Origin: Agrobacterium tumefaciens | GTDB taxonomy: Bacteria > Pseudomonadota > Alphaproteobacteria > Rhizobiales > Rhizobiaceae | Assembly: GCF_005221325.1 (NCBI RefSeq) | Contig: NZ_CP039890.1 | Location: forward strand, 310,001-374,000 | Length of the DNA stretch: 64,000 nucleotides | Direction of reading: 5' to 3' | Shown: piece after piece, positions 36,430 through 43,702 of the stretch | Position numbering within the stretch: position 1 is the first letter of the stretch | Layout: the number at the start of each line of letters is the position of its first letter | Notes under the pieces: model-generated | Database searches by the model: none | What the model saw: the letters and a program-made list of their open reading frames with translations, nothing else | What the model was told of the DNA's origin: nothing | Position numbers and translations under genes: made by a program

Positions 36430-36780
36430 ATGTCCGATATAAGGATCAAACGGATTTACGATGCCGCCAGCGATGATGACGGCGCACGCATTCTGGTGGA
36501 CCGGCTGTGGCCACGCGGCATGCGCAAGGAAACCGCACAGCTTTCGCTGTGGATGAAGGAAATCGCGCCCAGCAACGAGTTGCGCAAGAATTTCTCGCAT
36601 ATGCCATCGCGTTTTGCCGAATTCACCCGGCACTATCATGAGGAGCTGGCCGCCAATCCCGATGCCGTGGCGCGCATGAAGGAGCTGATGGCGAAGGGCC
36701 GCGTCACGCTGCTTTACGCCGCCCATGATACCGAACACAACCACGCCCTCGTTCTTGCCGACTATCTTCGTTCGCACTGA
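36430..36780 (+). CDS. DUF488 family protein (YeaO-like)
   Basis: A 116-residue cytoplasmic protein with the DUF488 marks RIYDAASDDDGARILVDRLW, PRGMRKE and the ending VTLLYAAHDTEHNHALVLAD. The ATG at 36430 follows GGAGG closely. The family's function is poorly known; YeaO-type proteins have been placed near stress and metabolism genes. It is divergent from ubiT with a shared TTG-N8-CAA site, and it precedes ubiD. An in-frame extension to 36340 begins within the site and is rejected. Its position suggests that it belongs to the anaerobic regulon. Confidence 0.9.
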   Translation: MSDIRIKRIYDAASDDDGARILVDRLWPRGMRKETAQLSLWMKEIAPSNELRKNFSHMPSRFAEFTRHYHEELAANPDAVARMKELMAKGRVTLLYAAHDTEHNHALVLADYLRSH

Positions 36781-36788
36781 AGCCGCAT

Positions 36789-36802
36789 TTGCGGCAGCGC
36801 AA
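36789..36802 (+). promoter_or_regulatory. NnrR/FNR-like site upstream of ubiD
   Basis: TTGCGGCAGCGCAA is a near-perfect palindrome (TTGCG-N4-CGCAA). It begins 48 bp before the ubiD ATG at 36837 and 9 bp after the DUF488 stop. The site would also include the alternative TTG start of the long ubiD frame, supporting 36837 as the true start. Confidence 0.7.
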
Positions 36803-36836
36803 GGACATGCCGCACCGCCACCGGCAAACAGGCGGC

Positions 36837-38351
36837 ATGAGAGACGAGAAAACAGAAACTAAACCCGCCCACGCAGCCGATCTGCGCGGTTTCGTCCGGT
36901 TGCTGGAAGAACGCGGGCAGCTACGGCGAATTCGCCAGCCGGTCTCGCTGGTGCACGAAATCACCGAAATCCACCGCCGGGTGCTCGCCGATGGCGGGCC
37001 GGCGCTGCTGTTCGAGCAACCCGTCGACCATGAGGGCAAGGTGCGGGACATGCCGCTGCTTGCCAATCTCTTCGGCACGCGGCAACGCATCGAATGGGGC
37101 CTGGGGCTGGAAACGGGCGGTCTGCCAACACTTGGACAAAAGCTTGCCGAATTGCGCGAGCCACGGCCGCCGAAATCCATGGCCGAGGCATGGGGTAAGC
37201 TGCCTTTGCTGAAAGCCGCACTGTCCATGCGGCCACGCAACGTCTCGCGCGCGCCGGTGCAGGAAAAGGTACTGACGGGTGATGCCATCGATCTTGCCCG
37301 CCTGCCGGTGCAATGGTGCTGGCCGGGAGAGCCGGCCCCGCTCATCACTTGGCCGCTGGTCATCACCCGTTCGCCTGATGATCCCGACGATATCAATGTT
37401 GGCATCTATCGCATGCAGGTGCTGGGGCCGGACAGGGTGATCATGCGCTGGCTGGCGCATCGCGGCGGCGCGCAGCACCACCGGCTGTGGCAGGCACGCG
37501 GGCTCGATATGCCCGTAACCGTCGCTATCGGCACTGATCCCGCCACCATTCTTTCCGCCGTCATGCCGCTTCCCGAACATATCAGCGAGCTTGGTTTTTC
37601 CGGCCTGCTGCGCGGCTCGAAAAGCCGCATCGCGAAGGCACTGACGGTGCCGATGCCGGTGCCCGCCAATGCCGAGATCGTGCTGGAAGGTACTGTTTCG
37701 GCCACGGAAACGGCAATGGAAGGCCCCTATGGCGACCACACCGGCTATTATAATTCGGTCGAAGCCTTTCCGATCATGACGCTGTCGGCCATCACCACGC
37801 GCCGCGACCCGCTCTATCTTTCCACCTATACCGGCCGGCCGCCGGATGAGCCCTCGGTTCTCGGCGAAGCCATGCTCGAGATTTTCCTGCCGCTCGTGAA
37901 GAGGCAGTTTGCGGAAATCGTCGATCTGTGGATGCCGCCGGAAGCCTGTTCCTACCGCGTCATGGTCGCCTCCATCGACAAGCGTTATCCCGGCCAGGCA
38001 AAGCGGGTGATGATGGGCCTGTGGTCGATGCTGCCGCAGTTCAGCTATGTGAAGCTTATCATTCTGGTCGATCCCGACATCAATGTGCACAGCTGGGCGG
38101 ATGTCATCTGGGCGCTTTCTACCCGTTTCGATGCCTCGCGCGATACAACGATCATCAACGATACGCCGATCGATTATCTCGACTTCGCCTCGCCGAAAGC
38201 CGGCCTCGGCGGCAAGATGGGTCTGGACGCCACCCGCAAGCTACCGCCGGAAACGGAGCGCGAATGGGGTCGCGTGCTCTCCATGACGCCAGACGTCATC
38301 GCAAAGGTGGATCTGATGTGGCGTGATCTTGGCCTTGGAGAACGACCATGA
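36837..38351 (+). CDS. ubiD: UbiD-family prenylated-FMN decarboxylase
   Basis: This enzyme of about 504 residues probably decarboxylates the ubiquinone precursor (octaprenyl or decaprenyl hydroxybenzoate) with prenyl-FMN from UbiX. Features are MRWLAHRGGAQHHRLW, AIGTDPATILSAVMPLPEHI and EGPYGDHTGYYNS, plus the C-terminal LDFASPKAGLGGKMGLDAT. The ATG at 36837 has no strong Shine-Dalgarno sequence, but the frame upstream crosses the NnrR-like site. It overlaps ubiX by 4 bp. Because UbiTUV are next to it, a dedicated anaerobic ubiquinone set is likely. A different aromatic acid as substrate cannot be excluded. Confidence 0.9.
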   Translation: MRDEKTETKPAHAADLRGFVRLLEERGQLRRIRQPVSLVHEITEIHRRVLADGGPALLFEQPVDHEGKVRDMPLLANLFGTRQRIEWGLGLETGGLPTLGQKLAELREPRPPKSMAEAWGKLPLLKAALSMRPRNVSRAPVQEKVLTGDAIDLARLPVQWCWPGEPAPLITWPLVITRSPDDPDDINVGIYRMQVLGPDRVIMRWLAHRGGAQHHRLWQARGLDMPVTVAIGTDPATILSAVMPLPEHISELGFSGLLRGSKSRIAKALTVPMPVPANAEIVLEGTVSATETAMEGPYGDHTGYYNSVEAFPIMTLSAITTRRDPLYLSTYTGRPPDEPSVLGEAMLEIFLPLVKRQFAEIVDLWMPPEACSYRVMVASIDKRYPGQAKRVMMGLWSMLPQFSYVKLIILVDPDINVHSWADVIWALSTRFDASRDTTIINDTPIDYLDFASPKAGLGGKMGLDATRKLPPETEREWGRVLSMTPDVIAKVDLMWRDLGLGERP

Positions 38352-38938
38352 ACCCGTGCCGTGTCGTGGTCGGCGTCACCGGTGCCTCGGGCGCCAGCAT
38401 TGCGCTGCGCATCATCGAGCGCCTCGCCGACATGAAAAGCGTCGAAATCCATCTCGTCCTGTCGCAATCCGCCAGACGCACCGTGCTGCATGAGGAAGGT
38501 GCGCAAGCAATGGGGCGGATGTTGTCGCTCGCCAGCGTCAATCATGCTGTCGATGATATCGGCGCGGCGATTGCCAGCGGCTCCTTCCCGACAACAGGCA
38601 TGATCATCGCCCCCTGCTCCATGCGCACACTTGCCGCCATTGCAACCGGGCTTTCGGACAATCTCCTTACCCGCGCCGCCGATGTGCATCTGAAGGAACG
38701 CCGGAAGCTGGTGCTGATGACCCGCGAGACGCCGCTGCATCTCATCCATCTGCGCAACATGTGCATTGTCACGGAGGCAGGCGCTATCGTCATGCCGCCG
38801 GTGCCCGCCTTTTACAACAGGCCGCAAAGCGTCTTCGATATTGTCGATCAGCTCGCCGCCCGCGCCATCGATCAGCTCGGTATCGCGCCCGCACCGCAGG
38901 CGCCGATATGGCAGCCGCATGTGGTGAAGACGTCGTGA
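38348..38938 (+). CDS. ubiX: UbiX, flavin prenyltransferase
   Basis: A 196-residue enzyme that attaches dimethylallyl phosphate to FMN, giving the cofactor of UbiD. It shows the N-terminal VVGVTGASGASIALRIIE, APCSMRTLAAIATGLSDNLL and VLMTRETPLHLIHLRNM, all hallmarks of UbiX. Its ATG overlaps the ubiD stop by 4 bp. The end at 38938 lies 4 bp from the convergent nnrU stop. It is secure by sequence and operon. Confidence 0.95.
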   Translation: MNPCRVVVGVTGASGASIALRIIERLADMKSVEIHLVLSQSARRTVLHEEGAQAMGRMLSLASVNHAVDDIGAAIASGSFPTTGMIIAPCSMRTLAAIATGLSDNLLTRAADVHLKERRKLVLMTRETPLHLIHLRNMCIVTEAGAIVMPPVPAFYNRPQSVFDIVDQLAARAIDQLGIAPAPQAPIWQPHVVKTS

Positions 38939-38942
38939 GCGA

Positions 38943-39620
38943 TCAGAAATAGGCCATGGGGTCCGCGCCAAAGAGCGCGGCATGGCCGCCGGCCAGAAGC
39001 CACCAGACCGTCAATCCTGTCAGCGCCACGGCTAGCAGCATCGGCCCGTCCACGGCGAGGCGCGTTTTGCCGGAAAGGATTGCTGCGAAAGGGATCGTTG
39101 CGTTTTTAGCAGCCGCCGCGCTCCACGCATTACCCTTTCTTTTGCGGGCGCGTTTTTCGGTCATCGTCATCCCGCCAAGCGAAAACAGTGCAAAACCGCC
39201 GAACAGGATGACGGAACGCAGGTCGCCATTCGGCACGACATGGCCGAGCGACCAGAACAGGAAACCGACAAGCACCGGATGCCGCGTGATGCGCACGATT
39301 GCCCCCGGTTTATCTCCCTGCCGCACGGAAATGGAAAGCGGATTGACGCTGAGAAGACCAGCGAGCACGAAAAACAGACCAATCGGCGCTGCCAGAAAGG
39401 TGACATGCGCCTGCCAGGGCGCGACATCCCAAAGCGGAATATAATCCACCGACAGCGCGGCATAAAACACCCAGCCCAGCGCCAGAAGCGAGACCACGGA
39501 ATAAGCCCCGAAATAGGCGGGCCGGCCAATGGCCGCAATCAACCGGCCACGCACGGCAGGTACGGCGGGAATGGAATGCAGCGCCACAAAAAGCGAAAGA
39601 GCGGCGACAAGTTCAAGCAT
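38943..39620 (-). CDS. nnrU: NnrU family membrane protein
   Basis: A 225-residue polytopic inner-membrane protein of the NnrU family, seen only in denitrifiers and possibly related to isoprenylcysteine methyltransferase folds. Typical segments are FVALHSIPAVPAVRGRL, PIGLFFVLAGLLSVNPLSIS and ITRHPVLVGFLFWSLGHVVPNGDL. It lies 12 bp downstream of nnrT in one operon. The function is not defined in the family; it is genetically tied to nitric oxide reductase expression or assembly. It is convergent with ubiX. Confidence 0.88.
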   Translation of the reverse strand: MLELVAALSLFVALHSIPAVPAVRGRLIAAIGRPAYFGAYSVVSLLALGWVFYAALSVDYIPLWDVAPWQAHVTFLAAPIGLFFVLAGLLSVNPLSISVRQGDKPGAIVRITRHPVLVGFLFWSLGHVVPNGDLRSVILFGGFALFSLGGMTMTEKRARKRKGNAWSAAAAKNATIPFAAILSGKTRLAVDGPMLLAVALTGLTVWWLLAGGHAALFGADPMAYF

Positions 39621-39632
39621 GCGACTGCCTTC

Positions 39633-39788
39633 TCACTGGTTCAGGAAGAGCACCGAAGCAATGGCCACGGAGGCGAGTACGGCGGAAACCGCGCCCATGC
39701 GCTGCAACACACCCATACGGTACAACAGCACCGCAAAGCCAATGATAATAGGGGTTGCGACAATCAGCCCGACCTGCGCGTCGTTCAT
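39633..39788 (-). CDS. nnrT: NnrT-like small membrane protein
   Basis: A 51-residue protein with two hydrophobic helices: VGLIVATPIIIGFAVLLY and VSAVLASVAIASVLFLNQ, separated by RMGVLQRMGA. The ATG at 39788 has GGAG with a six-base spacer; an in-frame ATG at 39800 adds MELP. It lies directly before nnrU and matches the small gene named nnrT in denitrifying alphaproteobacteria. Confidence in the gene is good, in the name moderate. Confidence 0.7.
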   Translation of the reverse strand: MNDAQVGLIVATPIIIGFAVLLYRMGVLQRMGAVSAVLASVAIASVLFLNQ

Positions 39789-39816
39789 GGGAAGCTCCAT
39801 TTTCCAGAGTTGCGCT

Positions 39817-39828
39817 TTGTCATGACAA
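39817..39828. repeat. 12-bp perfect palindrome upstream of nnrT
   Basis: TTGTCATGACAA is a perfect palindrome with TTG/CAA ends but a spacer two bases shorter than the NnrR-like sites. It lies between the nnrT start and the TTG-N8-CAA site at 39852. It may be a second operator or the edge of a promoter. Confidence 0.45.
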
Positions 39829-39851
39829 TAGGACTTTGCGCGCTCCCTTCT

Positions 39852-39865
39852 TTGACCGACCGCAA
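39852..39865. promoter_or_regulatory. NnrR-like site between nnrT and norE
   Basis: TTGACCGACCGCAA fits TTG-N8-CAA. It is 63 bp from the nnrT start and 60 bp from the norE start on the other strand, so one site could serve both divergent operons. Confidence 0.72.
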
Positions 39866-39925
39866 AGAAGCGGGGTTTGAGGACGCCTAAGCGTGGCTTG
39901 CTGTTTTACAATTACGGGCGAGGCC

Positions 39926-40459
39926 ATGGCGATCAATACGGAAGAGGAAAGCGGAAACCTGCTTTTGTGGATTCTGGTCTGGAGCGAACTTGCCGCTTTC
40001 GGCGCGCTGACCGGTGCTTTCATCATCGCCTTCGCCCTCAACCCTGATGCGTTCGCAGCCGCGCGCCAGCATCTGCAGCCGCAGCTTGCCGGCCTCAACA
40101 CACTGATTTTGCTGGCAAGCGGCTGGCAGGCGGCCGTCGCGGCCAGCCGCCACACCGCGCTGCCGGGCAAAAGGCGGGCGCTTGTTCTTGCCGGCCTGCT
40201 GGGTTTCGCTTTCGTCGGTGTGAAACTCCATGAATATTCCACCGAAATCGCCTTCGCGTCCGATCCCGCATATGGCGCTTTCTTCGAGCTTTATTTCCTG
40301 CTCACTGGCTTCCATCTGCTGCATGTCGTCTTCGTGGCCGTGCTGCTGTTTCTCGTCGCAGTCTTCCCGAAAAACGAGAACGTCACGCTGGTGACGACGC
40401 TGTGGCATGTCATCGATCTGGTCTGGATCGTCATTTTTCCCATCATCTATCTGGTTTGA
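39926..40459 (+). CDS. norE: NorE, heme-copper oxidase subunit III-like accessory protein
   Basis: A 177-residue membrane protein of the cytochrome c oxidase subunit III family. It has five hydrophobic segments, including LLLWILVWSELAAFGALTGA, GFAFVGVKLHEYSTEIA and FHLLHVVFVAVLLFLVAV. NorE helps assembly or activity of nitric oxide reductase. The ATG at 39926 is favoured over an in-frame ATG at 39893 because MAINTEEESGNLLLW starts the family profile. It is followed 5 bp later by norF. Confidence 0.9.
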   Translation: MAINTEEESGNLLLWILVWSELAAFGALTGAFIIAFALNPDAFAAARQHLQPQLAGLNTLILLASGWQAAVAASRHTALPGKRRALVLAGLLGFAFVGVKLHEYSTEIAFASDPAYGAFFELYFLLTGFHLLHVVFVAVLLFLVAVFPKNENVTLVTTLWHVIDLVWIVIFPIIYLV

Positions 40460-40464
40460 CAGTC

Positions 40465-40755
40465 ATGATCCACCGCACCTCCCGCCGGCTTGCAAGAAGT
40501 TTTGCAGTGCTCGCCATTCTTGTTCTCGCCGGCACGGCCGTTGTCACATCGTGGAAGGCAGCGCTTCTGCCGCCGGTTGCCGTCGCCTGCCTGATGCTGC
40601 TTTTCGCGCTCATGAAATCCAGACGCGTCATCGACGACTTTCTGGGTTTTGGCGAAGAGCGAGGCCTGCTGCGCACGGCACTTCTGGCATGGCCCGCAAT
40701 CTTCGCCGCCGCAGCCCTTTTGCGGGCGTTCCTGCAGGGCATTTTGTCGCTCTGA
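40465..40755 (+). CDS. norF: NorF-like small membrane protein
   Basis: A 96-residue protein with three hydrophobic segments (FAVLAILVLAGTAVVTSW, LLPPVAVACLMLLFALMKSR, LAWPAIFAAAALLRAFLQG). NorF proteins are short membrane subunits that accompany NorE and have little sequence conservation, so position is the main evidence. It starts 5 bp after norE and ends before the norC promoter region. An in-frame start at 40402 lies in norE and is rejected. Confidence 0.72.
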   Translation: MIHRTSRRLARSFAVLAILVLAGTAVVTSWKAALLPPVAVACLMLLFALMKSRRVIDDFLGFGEERGLLRTALLAWPAIFAAAALLRAFLQGILSL

Positions 40756-40785
40756 AAAGGCGGACCGCATCACCTCTCCACTTGT

Positions 40786-40799
40786 TTGCCAAATGGCAA
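40786..40799. promoter_or_regulatory. NnrR-like site upstream of norC
   Basis: TTGCCAAATGGCAA is a perfect palindrome with TTG-N8-CAA spacing, 134 bp before the norC start. It is the best match in the window and likely marks the norCBQD promoter. Confidence 0.8.
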
Positions 40800-40933
40800 A
40801 GAACGCCGGCGGCCAGCGGCTAGAAAGGCTTCAGACCCCACCGCATTCCGCCAGCCTGCTGGCAAATCCCGGCAAGAGGGTTCGATCAAGCCAGTCCGCA
40901 TAAGCGGTCTTCCGGATGGAAAGGACCATTGGC

Positions 40934-41386
40934 ATGGCAGAACGCCTGACCAAAACAGGAGCGCGAAACGTCTTTTACGGCGGCTCCATCTTCTTCTTCG
41001 CCATATTCGTCGGGCTGACCGCCCATAGCCATTATTACATGCGCACCACCTCGACGGACGAAAGCACGCTGACGGAAAGCGTCGCGCGCGGCAAACACGT
41101 GTGGGAGAAAAACTCCTGCATCAACTGTCACACGCTGCTCGGCGAAGGCGCCTATTTCGCGCCCGAACTCGGCAATGTCTGGAAGCGCTATGGCGGCGTG
41201 GAAGACAAGGAGACGGCGCGCGATTCCATCAAGGCCTGGATGGCCGCCCAGCCCACCGGCATCGAGGGCCGGCGCCAGATGCCGCAGTTCAATCTCACCG
41301 AACAGGAACTCGATGATCTCGTCGACTTCCTCGAATGGACGAGCCGGATCAAGACGCAGAACTGGCCACCGAACGATGCGGGTTGA
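40934..41386 (+). CDS. norC: nitric oxide reductase cytochrome c subunit NorC
   Basis: NorC passes electrons to NorB in the membrane. The 150-residue protein has one N-terminal helix (ARNVFYGGSIFFFAIFVGL) and a single heme c site, CINCHTLLGEG, followed by GAYFAPELGNVWKR. The length equals that of other NorC proteins. The ATG at 40934 fits the family start MAERLTKTGAR; an in-frame ATG at 40916 is less likely. It is the first gene of norCBQD, 24 bp before norB. Confidence 0.96.
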   Translation: MAERLTKTGARNVFYGGSIFFFAIFVGLTAHSHYYMRTTSTDESTLTESVARGKHVWEKNSCINCHTLLGEGAYFAPELGNVWKRYGGVEDKETARDSIKAWMAAQPTGIEGRRQMPQFNLTEQELDDLVDFLEWTSRIKTQNWPPNDAG

Positions 41387-41410
41387 GGTTGACGGCAAGG
41401 AGATGACGAG

Positions 41411-42757
41411 ATGAAATACCAGACGCAAAAAGTCGCCATGCTGTATTTTTACGGCGCAATCGGGCTGTTCGTGGCGCAGATCCTGTTCGGCGTCATCGCC
41501 GCGACGATCTACGTGCTGCCCAACACGCTTTCCGAGCTTCTGCCCTTCAACATCGTGCGCATGATCCACACCAATGCGCTGGTCGTGTGGCTGTTGATGG
41601 GCTTCATGGGCTCGACCTTCTATCTTCTGCCGGAAGAAACTGAAACGGAGCTTTACAGCCCCAAGCTCGCCATCGCGCAGTTCTGGATCTTCCTGGTGGC
41701 CGCCGCGGTTGCCGTGGTCGGATATCTGTTCCGCATCCATGAAGGCCGCGAATTCCTCGAGCAGCCCTTCGCCATCAAGGTCGGTATCGTGCTTGTCGTT
41801 TTGATGTTTCTGCTCAACATCACCATGACGGCGCTGAAGGGCCGCAAGACCACCGTCATCAACATCCTGCTCTTCGGTCTCTGGGGTCTGGCGATCTTCT
41901 TCCTCTTCGCCTTTTACAACCCCATCAATCTGGCGCTCGACAAGATGTACTGGTGGTACGTCATCCATCTGTGGGTGGAAGGCGTGTGGGAACTGATCAT
42001 GGCGTCGATCCTCGCCTTCCTGATGATCAAGCTCAACGGCATCGACCGCGAAGTGGTGGAAAAATGGCTCTATGTCATCGTCGGTCTTGCCCTCTTCTCG
42101 GGCATCCTCGGCACCGGCCACCATTATTACTGGATCGGCGCACCGGGTTACTGGCAGTGGATCGGCTCGCTGTTCTCGACGCTGGAAGTGGCCCCCTTCT
42201 TCACCATGGTCATCTTCACCTTCGTCATGACCTGGAAGGCTGGCCGCAAGCATGAGAACCGCGCAGCCCTCCTCTGGTCGATCGGCTGCTCGGTCATGGC
42301 CTTCTTCGGCGCCGGCGTCTGGGGCTTCCTGCACACGCTCTCTTCGGTGAACTATTACACCCACGGCACCCAGCTTACCGCCGCCCACGGGCACCTCGCC
42401 TTCTTCGGCGCCTATGTGATGCTGAACCTTGCGATGATGGCCTACGCCATCCCCGAAATGAAGAAACGCGCGCCCTATAATCAGTGGCTTTCGATGACGA
42501 GCTTCTGGGTCATGTGCACGGCCATGTCGGTGATGACCTTTGCGCTCACCTTTGCCGGCGTGGTGCAGATCCAGCTTCAGCGGGTCATGGGCGAAAGCTT
42601 CATGGATGTGCAGGACCAGCTGGCGATCTTCTACTGGATCCGTCTCGGTTCTGGTTTCGCGGTTCTCATTTCGGCGGTCATGTTCATCTGGGCAATCCTG
42701 GTACCGGGCAAGCAGAAACAGGGCGACGTTGCCCGCCTCGTGCAGCCCGCCGAATGA
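41411..42757 (+). CDS. norB: nitric oxide reductase catalytic subunit NorB
   Basis: The catalytic subunit, related to subunit I of heme-copper oxidases, reduces NO to N2O with heme b and a heme b3-iron centre. It has 448 residues and about twelve helices. Conserved His ligands are seen in MIHTNALVVWLLMGFMGSTF, HLWVEGVWEL, TGHHYYWIGAP and THGTQLTAAHGHLAFFGAY. The expected Glu residues for the proton path lie in the VEGVWEL segment. It is the norB of cytochrome-c type (with NorC), not the quinol type. Confidence 0.97.
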   Translation: MKYQTQKVAMLYFYGAIGLFVAQILFGVIAATIYVLPNTLSELLPFNIVRMIHTNALVVWLLMGFMGSTFYLLPEETETELYSPKLAIAQFWIFLVAAAVAVVGYLFRIHEGREFLEQPFAIKVGIVLVVLMFLLNITMTALKGRKTTVINILLFGLWGLAIFFLFAFYNPINLALDKMYWWYVIHLWVEGVWELIMASILAFLMIKLNGIDREVVEKWLYVIVGLALFSGILGTGHHYYWIGAPGYWQWIGSLFSTLEVAPFFTMVIFTFVMTWKAGRKHENRAALLWSIGCSVMAFFGAGVWGFLHTLSSVNYYTHGTQLTAAHGHLAFFGAYVMLNLAMMAYAIPEMKKRAPYNQWLSMTSFWVMCTAMSVMTFALTFAGVVQIQLQRVMGESFMDVQDQLAIFYWIRLGSGFAVLISAVMFIWAILVPGKQKQGDVARLVQPAE

Positions 42758-42764
42758 GAAACGG

Positions 42765-42795
42765 ACCGGCTCTCCTTTTCCCCCGGAGAGCCGGT
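42765..42795 (+). terminator. hairpin between norB and norQ
   Basis: A perfect 11-bp stem (ACCGGCTCTCC / GGAGAGCCGGT) with a 9-base loop begins 8 bp after the norB stop and just before the norQ ribosome binding site. There is no T-run after it, so it more likely stabilises the norCB message or partly attenuates norQD than terminates fully. Confidence 0.65.
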
Positions 42796-42822
42796 TCCTT
42801 ATCAACAAACATGGAGATGACC

Positions 42823-43635
42823 ATGAACACGATATTCCGCCCGATCCCTCAGCCTCAGCCGGACACGCAGTTCTACACACCGCTCGGCAATGAATGCACA
42901 CTGTTCGAAAGCGCCTGGGTGCGGCAATTGCCGCTTCTGCTGAAAGGCCCGACCGGTTGCGGCAAGACCCGTTTCGTCAGCCATATGGCAGCGAAACTCG
43001 GCCTGCCGCTTTCCACCGTTTCGTGCCACGACGATCTTGCTGCCGCTGATCTGACCGGCCGTTACCTGCTGAAAGGCGGGGAAACCGTGTGGATGGACGG
43101 CCCGCTGACACGATCCGTGCGTCAGGGCGGCATATGTTACCTCGACGAGATCGTTGAGGCGCGCAAGGATGTGGCCGTCGTGCTGCATCCCCTCACCGAT
43201 GATCGCCGCATCCTGCCGCTGGAACGCACCGGTGAAGTGCTGGAAGCACCCTCGGGCTTCATGCTCGTCGTTTCCTATAATCCCGGATACCAGAACCTTT
43301 TAAAGAGCCTGAAACCCAGCACCCGCCAGCGTTTCGTCGCCATCGAATTCGATTTTCTGCCCAAGGAGCAGGAAATCGCCGTCGTTTCGCATGAAAGCGG
43401 GCTGGATGCGCGCGACGTCGAGCCGCTCGTCGATCTTGCCCACCGGCTGCGCGGCCTGAAAGGCCACGATCTGGAAGAAGGCGTCTCCACCCGCCTGCTC
43501 GTTTATTGCGCCAGCCTCATCGATACCGGCCTTCCCGCGCGTCAGGCCGTGTGCGCGACCATGATCGAACCGCTGACTGACGAGCCCGATGTGAAGGCCG
43601 CGCTGCATGAAGTCGCGGATGCGATCATTCGATAG
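42823..43635 (+). CDS. norQ: NorQ, MoxR-type AAA ATPase for NO reductase activation
   Basis: A 270-residue cytoplasmic ATPase that acts with NorD to insert the non-heme iron into NorB. It has Walker A GPTGCGKTRF, Walker B ICYLDEI and sensor-like LVVSYNPGYQNLLKSL. The ATG at 42823 follows GGAG by six bases; the frame reaches back to 42484 within norB and is rejected. It is 67 bp before norD. Confidence 0.95.
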   Translation: MNTIFRPIPQPQPDTQFYTPLGNECTLFESAWVRQLPLLLKGPTGCGKTRFVSHMAAKLGLPLSTVSCHDDLAAADLTGRYLLKGGETVWMDGPLTRSVRQGGICYLDEIVEARKDVAVVLHPLTDDRRILPLERTGEVLEAPSGFMLVVSYNPGYQNLLKSLKPSTRQRFVAIEFDFLPKEQEIAVVSHESGLDARDVEPLVDLAHRLRGLKGHDLEEGVSTRLLVYCASLIDTGLPARQAVCATMIEPLTDEPDVKAALHEVADAIIR

Positions 43636-43702
43636 GCGCTTTGATATCTACACCGGATTGCGCGGCCCCGCGCGTTCCGGTCCGATGCCATGAGGATAAA
43701 CC

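Noticed and set aside
36921..38090. 389-codon minus-strand frame opposite ubiD
   Set aside because: Antisense to ubiD with its strong family motifs; no recognisable domain.
40886..42901. 671-codon open frame on the minus strand opposite norC and norB
   Set aside because: It is antisense to norCB with their heme and metal motifs, is unusually rich in His, Glu and Asp, and shows no domain.
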